Shown here in pieces: positions 55,178 through 64,000 of a stretch of DNA of 64,000 bases (the first letter of the stretch is position 1; every line of letters begins with the position of its first letter). Origin of the DNA: Beverwykella pulmonaria. Taxonomy: Eukaryota > Ascomycota > Dothideomycetes > Pleosporales > Melanommataceae. The notes under the pieces are model-generated. The model was not told the DNA's origin, did no database searches, and worked only from the letters and a program-made list of their open reading frames with translations. The DNA lies in the NCBI GenBank assembly GCA_001599595.1, contig BCHH01000003.1, positions 1,920,263-1,984,262 on the forward strand. The letters are read 5' to 3'. The position numbers were made by a program, and so were the translations under genes.

Positions 55178-55875
55178 GAGTTTGTCTGAAGAGTTCGATC
55201 TTGAGGATATTTAAGTTCTTCCCATTTTATTTGTTTCTTCTTGCTCTGCCTTACACCCTTACCCATTTATTTTTCTATAGCCCCTTTCTCAGCATCACAT
55301 TGGAACACTTGCTGCGATCCTACATTTATTTTATACCAAATTCTGTTTTGCTTCATTTCCTTTCATATTCCAAGCGAGCAATACAGAATATCTCCCAAAA
55401 GTCTATATTTCAGTCTCATAATAATTTCACCTGAGAAATGAAAGTTTTTCTATATGTACATATTGACCTGATTGATAGTAGGATTTGACAATGTTTTGTC
55501 TGGAAACGACACGGAACGCCAACTGGTTCGTGCGCCAATGGTCAACCATCTTATAGCCTTTCCTCTGCTCAGCCACATCTTCCGTCTTCCAATCTTTTTC
55601 TATTCCTCGCTCCCCACAACGCAGCCCGTCTTTCACAATGTCTTCCCATAAAAGGCATAACCCATAATCCTCAGCCGAGTCTGAACCAACGCCGGCGTTG
55701 AACGAGTACAAGGCTGAACTCAACAAACACGCTTAGTCTAAAAGTGGATCAATCTGTTAACCACTTTGTCTCAAGGATAGGCTTTTAAATCTGGAAAAAA
55801 GACCTTCTCATCTCATTCAAACGTAAGTGCGCCTCCAACACTCGATATAAACAGATGTTGAAACTCAGTGCCACC

Positions 55876-56403
55876 CAAACGCCCACACACCCCCACTCCT
55901 CCGCCTCCCTGTCGAGCTCAGGGCCATAATCTGGACATACGCCCTCGGCAGCCGCAAAGTTATAATAACCTACGACGACCCCATCCCCCTCTCAATCTCG
56001 ATCCTTCCAACCGGCTCCCCATTCCCCGCCTTAAGCCTCCTGCTCATATCCTGCCAAATCTACGCCGAAACCCGCACTCTCTCCTTCTCCCTCAACGCCT
56101 TCCAATTCCACAGTCTGTACGCTGTGCGCATGTAGGCTGCGAACCTCGCGACCGGGCATCGGAGCGCGGTACGAGACTTTGTGTTTAATTTCAACGTGCA
56201 GTATTTGTATTTTTTGCAGGTTATATGAGAGATACGTTTCCCAAGACGGACAGGGTGGTTATCCCGAGAAATGCGTTGAGGTTTGTGGGACGTTTTACGC
56301 GGGTGGGAATGGAGGTGTGGAGGAAGAAGGAACGAAAAGGGGGATCGAGAGGCTAGTTTGGTGTAGGGAGGGGAAGAGTGTGGTGGTAGGGTTTAGGGAG
56401 GAG
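55876..56403 (+). pseudogene. Degenerate fungal family gene (LTCRQIY.E type), copy 2
   Basis: Frame reading LRLPVELRAIIWTYALGSRK, then ALSLLLISCQIYAETRTLSF and LNAFQFHSLYAVRM, ended by an in-frame TAG around 56130. The same frame continues AANLATGHRSAVRDFVFNF, so the stop looks premature. Further pieces (MRDTFPKTDRVVIPRNALRF and, in another frame, GIERLVWCREGKSVVVGFRE) follow to 56403. The LP.ELR.IIW.YAL and SCQIYAE motifs put it in the same family as copy 1, about 700 bp away. Confidence 0.6.
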
Positions 56404-59400
56404 TGAAATGGAGTAACGGTGGAGCTTGAGAGGTGATTGTTCCTGTGGTAGTGTGTTGTGGTATTGTGGTTATCCCTATTGGGTTACGATAACCAATCGA
56501 CCCAAAATCAAGCTGCTTGTTCAGATAGTAAGTAGATGAGCCAAAGGACTGATCCACATGGGCCCCACGGCCTATCTGCCCACTGTCCTCAGGCTCCTAC
56601 ATGTTCTGTCTGGGTAGAGGCCTGCATAACTCTCGGCAGAATCATTCAAATTGCCATTTCAAGCAGTACGATTCTTACTAGTAAAAAGCAATCGCATTGC
56701 ACTGAAGCCGAAGGACCAGCGATGGAACTTTTAGTCCCACAAAAAACAATACCGCCTGCTCGTCTCGAACGCGAAGCCCCATCGTTTGCTCATGTGTCAT
56801 CCACGTTGCGTTCAACGAAGCCCATGCACACGTAGTGCGCCCGCTTGCCTTAAATCATTTGTGGCTTTCCTGACCGAGATTTCAGTTCACATTTCCCGCA
56901 GGCATATTTATTACTATTGTAAATCAGGAGCGGGACGTTGAGGCTTTTCCTCCGATAGAGGAAATGAGGAGAAGCGCCACAGTGATCTGCGTAGCACAAG
57001 TAAAAGTCACTTCGACACTAATAAACCAGGATAGCAGTAATTGCAGAAAGTGAAGAGTGTGTACTTGCGTGCGTTTGTGTGTGTGTGTCCGCTGTGCACG
57101 TGTTAGCCAATGAACTTGCTGAATGCGCCTGTTTGGTGTGTGAGTGCATCTGCTCTGGTTTCTGTCAAGTGTCGATCTTCAAGCCCAAATATCAGAAACT
57201 GCAATCTCAATACCTACGATACTCCTACGCAACACGCTATCGGAACACCCGGCAATTTAATTCTCCCCCTGCACTTCTCAGCATGGCGGACGACGCATAA
57301 TTTCTTCTTCAGCCCAATCACTGACCACAAGTCACAGCGTGGAATCCCACCCGTGTCCTTCGGCATTCCCCTCCGACCAACCTCACAATAAGATCTTTGA
57401 GACACCCATCACGGATAAGAGACGTGTGTGGAGTTTGTGATAATGGCATGCAGAGAGTAGAAGTGCATGATGCGTGCATGGCGTTGACAAGGGGAGGGAG
57501 AAGCCGGTTTCAGGGATCAAATAGGCTTTGGTGGGTGCGTGTGTGTGTGTGTGACGGGAGCCAGCAGCATAAGGCGGTGTACTGTAGACGGCATATGAGT
57601 GGGTTGATCTCGTGCCCCATCCGGCAACTGAAAGAACGCCTCAGCTCATGGCGTCGGTATTCCAGAAGCGGACTCAGGAAAGAATTGTCCAGACACACGC
57701 CCCATAAATAGCAGGTCTATCCCTGGAGGGGAAGAAGCAAAAAGTGACCAAGTGATGCGGTAGGGAAAGCCTAACCCGATAGTATGGAAACACGAGCACT
57801 GGGGCTAAGCGAACCAGTGTTCTAGGTCTGGCAGATGGAAAGAGCAGAACAAAAGCAAGGTTCCAGAATACACGTTGAAGCCTGCCGAAGCCACTTCCGT
57901 GTATGATGGCAGTGTGCTGCTGCTAGACGGGAGGTCGTGTTGCTCTCGCGCTCCCAATCGACGTACTCAGTTGGATGTGTTGGCCGAGTTGGTATGGATG
58001 TGGTCGTTATGGACACATGTGACGTCTGCAGCGAAGGACTGAGAAGAAGTCCACGCAGAAACGCGGAAGCCTGCAGCCGAAACGTGTTCACTTGGTGTCA
58101 CTCTTAGACGCGACGAATACAGAGCTGGGGGATGGGAAAGCAAAATGGTGATGCAAGGAGCACAGGCCATCACGCTGTCAAAGGAAAAAGCAAAGAACCA
58201 CTCCCTCCGAGGTACGTGTTCCAGCCCACGGTGAGACTCGCTTGTGGAGCTGGAGAAAAGAAGAAAGGAAAGGGCTGAGGCGTTCCAATGCAGTGGGATA
58301 AGGAAAATAAAGAAATGGCTCATGATGGAGGCTCAGCAAACGGGCCGCGCGCCATATCCGCACGTTGGGAGTAGAGATGATGCAGTCGTAGGCGCCATGA
58401 TAAAAACAGCAATGAGTTGAATCTCACCGGTTTAGTGGCAAGTTCGTCACACGAGATCCAGAGGACATGTGGCGGGCAGGATTGGAGTTCTCTCGCCTCA
58501 ATTGACCGCCATATTCGCTCAGGCTTGTTCTTGAGGCCGTCCAGAGATGACAAAATGTCAGGTCATCATTCGAGCCCGCCAACAACTTTGCCTCAATTCA
58601 CCGCTCTTCCGGAGTTCCTGGAGAAATCGTCTCCACGATCCTCCCCCTGGCGCCATGATAGCTAAGGAGCTCCGTGTTTGATCGCCGAACAGAGCTGCGC
58701 CATCTCTAATCGTGTGGTGGGCTCCAAGGCTTTGCTGGGGAAAATTAAGAAGGTGGTGGGATGAGGATTGATAAGTTTTGCACCCGCGGCAACCCCACGA
58801 TTTGTAAAGCTTTGGCGACGCGTTGGTCAAAGCCTTGCGGAAAGTTGAAACAAGCGTTTTGCAGGGGCGGAATTGGTCCCGGAGCCCCAGCCGAGATTGG
58901 CCATTGGTCGGTGCTGAGCGGCACGGGATGCTTTACGGGCCGAAACTGCTGCATTCTGAGCCGGAGGCTGCCGCTAAGTGAGTGAGCTGGAAGGCCATAT
59001 CAGCCTGCGGCTGCATTTGGACAGTATGCAATTCACTCCAAGTCGAAGAGGACTTCAAGAATGGAGAGAAAGATAGTGAACGTGGAAAAGTGGTGTCAAC
59101 GGATAAGAGCGCTGGTGTTGTGCAGGAAACGCAGGCCTTCCGTGTCGGCCTTTCGCCCAGACCTCGTGTAGAAAGACGGTCCGATTGTCGGGATGTATGT
59201 TCCTTCAATGGTATTGCTGTAATTGTTATACGCGAGAGTGATTGGATGTGAATCATGTACAGATCAGCCATTGAAGATAATATGCCTGATAGCTATCTCT
59301 TGGAGATAAGCAAAGGGTATAGGATTGTTCCGATTGCCTTAAAAATAGCATCGTAAATTGTTCAGAGCGCGCAAAATGACATAAGCAAGTCAAAAGGCTG

Positions 59401-62400
59401 AGGACTACTAAGGAAAAGGATTCCTTAGGCGCATAACCTACCGTATACGGTCGACGACATTGAAATATTCGACTACGCTGTTGGGTGTTCGCTCTTGAGC
59501 TGAAAAAGTGTTATCTGAGGGTCTCAGAAAAGTGTTGTGGGCATCGATGCTCTTTGCTTCGCTTACTCCCTCTCCTATCGAGTGACCCCGCATATGCCCA
59601 TTTCTATGTGTTTCTCATGCATGCGATCGATATTTGGTTCATCTTCTGCAGTCAGCAATTCCCTCTAAGCTTCATGGCCTCCTGACATGCTCCCTGGCAG
59701 GGTTACATGTCCAATATTCGACCCCAAATGCGAGTTGTATATTATGCTCCACTTTCGGCCGCGCGACGTACGTATCTGACATGCGTGTCGACCCTGGTCC
59801 TCGACATCCTCATCATAGGGCTTCCCCACCTCCTTGTCGAGTGGAGGCAAGCATGAGTGTCTTACTCGTGACTTCTGGATTGATTGTTCGTTCCTGTGCG
59901 CGTCGAAGAGTGCGGAATTAGTCGCCCAATGCAGCCCAGAAAGCGGGGTTTAGTAGCTCTCGAGCTGCAAAGCACCCACTTTGGTAATTTGCGCCATATT
60001 GTGTCGCCGAGGTCATGTCGAGATGGCCGCAAATTCAGAATTTGTGTGTATTGGTACTCCTCACGCAGCCGCCTTGCTGCGGGTCATTCTGCGTGTACAT
60101 CCAGTGGCTTCGGCGGGGGGACGAATGAGGGTCAGCGTCCGAGACGCAAGATAGTATGGCCGTGTCGTCATACAGCTCTTTCTGCGGTGCATGTGGAGTG
60201 AGGGCGGCACATTCCCGCCAGGCCAAGGCAGCGTCGCCAGTTCCAGATTCGTGAACGTATGCAGTGTAGACACCCGTGAGCACTCTAGGGACGTGCATGA
60301 GTTTCGAGAGGGTAATCGATCGTCGGAACCATTTGCCCTCAGCGGTACCCGAATTCCGACTATTCCGACGATGTCCTAATACGTGCTAGGGGAGAAAATG
60401 CCGGGTGCCGCGCGGAGGGACAAGCTGAAGAACGTGGGGTGTTGGTGAGTAACTGAGTTCCCTCTAAGATCTCAGACGAGAGCATAAACTGTTGGGAATG
60501 TGGTTCCAGTGTCGGCAGATATTCAGCGATGTTGTTGAACTACGGTATTACCTTGGCATCCCACGCTGTCAGCTCCTTCTGGGAAGTTGAGCGCATGGAC
60601 GATCGAAAACATCCCACGCGATCGACTCGGCTCGGTCGGTTCGGGGAATCATGTGGCAAAACAATGAGGCTCCGGCTGTCAGCGCAGGGTTGGCGGCCTG
60701 TGATGGCCGTGCCGTTGTGGCCACCATCCAATAGGGTATAGGGCGCTTGGCTCTGAGCTTCGAAATAGAACGGTCACCTCAGTAGACCCGTGAAGGTATA
60801 GCGAACATCTGCAAGCCAGGCAAGCAAGCGCTTGTCTTGCGGAACGTCCTTGGAGGTGAGTGGAAGGTTTATCCGGGCCTAATGTGGGGAGACAACACTG
60901 CCACGGATGCAGGAATGGGATATCCGGAGAAGCTCAAGTGACGGTCCACTACTCCCAGGCCATGTCAGCAACGTTGATACAAGTGTGTGGCTGACCACCT
61001 GTACTCCAAGGAAGGGCGAGAAGATGCTGTGGTATCGTGGCGACCTCAAAGCGAGACATTCTGAAGAAATTTCCGCCACACAATTCTACGGCGTCGATGG
61101 TCTGGCAGTGCGCAGAATCTGGATGCTGGACGTAGCGAGGTGCTATTCGGCGAGATCCAGCTCGTACGACATCAAGTAATGAAGTCGACGATGTTCTGGC
61201 TTCCGCCGAGCATCGTGGCTCTCCCCGCATGCTGTAACACCCCCCTCTTCGCAACTTTCCATGAATTGGAGCCCCTGATTATTCCCGTTAGCCGCACAGG
61301 TCGAGAAAATTTTGCGCCTTAAGATCCACTTGTGACACACGCATCCCACGCCTATGGGTTTTTTTGGCAATCCCTTCTCCGTCTCTTCCCTGTCCTATAC
61401 CACTCTTGTGAAGATTATATGCCGTGCAAGGAGCAGAAGAAGATTGAGGAGAGGCCAAGGATGTTGGGTTGACGCTTACCTCACGATACCTTCAGAGTCG
61501 GCGTTGGTGCAGGAAAGCCCCCCTGCCGGTACATGAGTAGTTACATAGCTAGAACCGTCACATGGCTGCGGCGCAGATAGACGATGCTAGGGGCTTGCGT
61601 CCTCGACTCTGCCTCTTAGGGTGCGGATGGCTTTCGCACTTTGGGATTTGGGCAGCATCTGTGGCTGCTCTGCTCTCCTGTCCTCGAATCCAGCAAACTG
61701 ACGACTGGGCGTCATGCAAGTCAGAGGCCATGGGAGGCGCAGAGCATGCGGCCAGAGGTTCAACGTGGTAAGAAAGCGGGGACGCCATGTTCTTGGATCG
61801 CCAAATTGTGGGGTAATAGCTTCGCGCTGGCGGGTCCCTTTTGGGCCTCGCTTCTCGCGAGGCTGTGTGCATGCCGGCGTCAACAGCGCGCACTACACAT
61901 GGCCGCATTTTAGGATGCAGACACCTCTGACCCTAGATTCTTATTACGAGACGGGCGCATAAAGTCGAATGAGCATCTGCACGTAAAAAAAGTAGCTCTC
62001 CTCGTGCCATTGAGGAAACGCCAGGGGGGTGCATTTTCCGTCGGGAAGCCACTAGGCGCCGCAAAAGAAGAATTTCGGCACTCGGGATGCCGCATGCGGC
62101 AGAGGACGACGAACATGTCCTGCCACGAGAAATCATGTCTCGGTCCTGCGTCTGGAACATTTCGCTTCCTTTTTGGTGGTCTCGCCGGCCGGCTGCCACA
62201 GGCGTTGGCGTGGGGAAGGAGGAGAGGGGCCAGGAACCGTCACCACGATCCAAACCATTCCGCTCTTGCACTGGAAATCCTGGGACTTGGGAGGCAAAAG
62301 CAATGAGAGGCTGGAACTTTCCATATGTTCGGGTCGCACACAGCTGCTTTGATGAGTGCCGGGCGATGCCTCTTGGTGCTCCACACCTCGCTGCGGTACA

Positions 62401-63831
62401 TGTATCTTTGGACCTTCTGCTTTCGCGCTGGGGCTTGGCTGCGATATTATAAGTGCGGAACAGCAACGAAGGAGGAAGGCGGCCAATGGAGCCCGCGACA
62501 CGGCGCGCATAAAAGCGATAGCGACTCGAGCAAGCGATTGATGGAGACGCGGCTCACGCGGTGATGCCCCTCCCTATGATCACGAAGATAGGAGGCGTGA
62601 TGCTGAAAGAAACTTTGTGCAGTCCATGGACTGAAGCTGGAGACGACCGGTCCATGGCGCGCGCGCCCATGGTTCCACTGAGCCACCAAAATAGCCCCGG
62701 CGTGGGGGCACAGCTCCCGTTCCACGCTCCATTGGCGCCTCATTCCTGGCCCAGGTCAGACTGCCGTGATGAGGCAGGCTCAACAAACGTGTTCCTTCGT
62801 TCCTGTTGCTGGCCTGGGGGCCCGCCCTCCCCGATGCAACGCGTCGATGATTGCTGCCGTGAGAGTGCTGCAGCGCTGCAAGCCGCCAGCAGTCTTGTGA
62901 CGAGCCCCCCGGGCCGGCCCTCTCCCCCAGGGCCCGACGTCTGCCACGTCTTGCATCCGCTCCCAATGGGCATTTCTCTGACTCTTTGCATCCTCGGGGC
63001 GCTGCACAGGGAGCGCGGCCGCGACTGGCACCACGACGAGTGCCGCTGCCGGGGGTCGTGGCCGTGATATCAGATGACGAGAGGAGCGAGCGCGGTCCCG
63101 CTCGGCGCTGTCCAAGATGCACGCCAGCTGCGAGCGCTCCCCCCACCCCCACACTAGGATCCCCGAACAGCATGCTCCAACGCTCTTTTCGAGCCCGCCG
63201 ACCCTTCGCATGGGTGAGACGGTGGCGATGATGGCCCAATTAGCGGCCTGCAAGCGCTTGCAGGAGATCGTCACAAGGCATGCCCCCTTGCCTTCACCTC
63301 CGGCCAAGATCCGACGTCGACAGCCTCTCCCTTCCTTGCCTGCTCCCACCGAAAAAGCAAACGCGGCTTCAATCAGTCCTGCCAGTCATGCACACGGCGC
63401 CCATTGGCTGCGGCCGGCCAAGGCGAAGCCAGCTGTGCCTGACATCGGCAAGCTCAAACCAAACGCCTCCAGAGTCACCGCCCCTTTGTTGGCCGTGACG
63501 GCGATGCCTGTTGGTCCTTTGACGGGTGCACATTTGCGCGCCTTGCCTTGCCCGCGATCCCCAGTATACCTCACCAAGTCGTCAGCTGGACCCCCACACT
63601 TGCCAATGGCTCAGAGCCTGCGACAGCGCTCTTCCGCCTGTCAGTTATTTAAGTACCGTGGCCGTCCGCGGTAGGTGACCAGAAATCATCGTTGACGTAT
63701 TCGTGCCATTAGACTTCTGTTCGTCGTCGTGCACTCCGAATTACTCCTTGTCACAGACATTTATCTTTGTTTCAACCTCTTTGCCCGTATAGAAAGCCGC
63801 TGTGCCTTTCCCCAGCGTCTCAGTTCCCACC
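56404..63831. other. Gene-poor region
   Basis: About 7.4 kb without a gene I can support. Short frames on both strands show no family motifs or consistent splice sites. There are GT microsatellite tracts around 57076-57090 and 57537-57553. The last 1.5 kb is clearly more GC-rich, with long overlapping frames on both strands, the usual sign of composition rather than coding. It is probably a long upstream region of the gene starting at 63832. Confidence 0.4.
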
Positions 63832-64000
63832 ATGTCACCGCATCACGACGTATCCTCCCCAGCAAATAGCTTCACCAACAGCTCGGGCTTCTCCCTTCGC
63901 CACCAAGCTGTGCAATCCATCTACACCATGGACCGATACAGCGATTCCTTCGAAACCAGCTCTATCGAGTCTGGTGACGTAGGCCTGCATCGGTCTTTGA
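63832..64000 (+). CDS. N terminus of an unidentified protein (runs off the window)
   Basis: ATG at 63832 in the context CCCACCATGTC, followed by 55 further open codons to the window edge, with no stop. The sequence is Ser/His/Asp-rich and low in hydrophobics (begins MSPHHDVSSPANSFTNSSGF and contains MDRYSDSFETSSIESGD), as in the disordered start of a regulator or signalling protein. No domain is visible, so no function is assigned. The C/T-rich leader with many ACC/CCC triplets just upstream supports a real start. It could also be an upstream frame of a longer mRNA. Confidence 0.5.
   Translation, partial: MSPHHDVSSPANSFTNSSGFSLRHQAVQSIYTMDRYSDSFETSSIESGDVGLHRSL

Noticed and set aside
62580..63239. 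219-codon frame on the minus strand in the GC-rich end
   Set aside because: Gly/Arg-rich composition, with overlapping frames open on both strands; typical of non-coding GC-rich DNA.
1..64000. tRNA, rRNA, CRISPR or bacterial features
   Set aside because: I looked for tRNA T-loop patterns and direct-repeat arrays in the intergenic regions and saw none. Gene structure is eukaryotic throughout. tRNAscan would be needed to exclude a tRNA fully.

Overview
The window looks like nuclear DNA of a filamentous ascomycete (Pezizomycotina). Short introns of about 45-80 bp with GT...CTAAC...AG signals interrupt most genes. The gene set includes Zn2Cys6 regulators, a CBM1-tailed secreted hydrolase, a yeast-type cytosine deaminase, mitochondrial MSH1 and a Tc1/mariner element with a RIP-like stop. 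I lean to Dothideomycetes, but only from the general look of the proteins.

Layout. 0-6 kb: F-actin capping protein beta; a Tc1/mariner element with perfect 33-bp inverted repeats; a Zn2Cys6 regulator; and, convergent with it, an SDR-fold protein lacking the YxxxK pair. 7-8.8 kb: a secreted matrixin with a cysteine-switch prodomain and a C-terminal propeller-like repeat region. 11-19 kb is a housekeeping block: MSH1, uroporphyrinogen decarboxylase (with a GC-AG intron), cytosine deaminase and a farnesylatable type I DnaJ (Ydj1/Mas5). 21-22.5 kb: a GH114-like hydrolase with a CBM1 tail and an 8-nt exon. 24.6-38.7 kb: a PPR-like mitochondrial protein, a 117-aa protein of unknown function, a large STE20-type kinase with a tandem WKFP repeat, RRN3, a PPIH-type cyclophilin and a membrane RING-H2 protein.

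40.5-53.1 kb is the most interesting part: a compact cluster without any PKS, NRPS or terpene synthase. It holds a regulator with two C2H2 fingers plus a Zn2Cys6 motif, a salicylate-hydroxylase-like FAD monooxygenase, two divergent PhyH-type Fe(II)/2-oxoglutarate dioxygenases, an MFS transporter and a CocE/NonD-type serine hydrolase. Each dioxygenase shares a bidirectional promoter with an enzyme gene. Variants of one motif, roughly CGGAA(A/C)A..GTGGG, lie upstream of the regulator, in both bidirectional promoters and upstream of the transporter. I infer one co-regulated pathway that oxidises, hydrolyses and transports a small molecule.

53.1-63.8 kb is gene-poor. It holds two decayed copies of one fungal protein family, simple repeats and a desert of about 7.4 kb ending in the first exon of a gene that leaves the window at 64000.

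Exon boundaries were worked out by hand from splice signals, reading frame and recalled family conservation. No alignment, database or RNA evidence was available.
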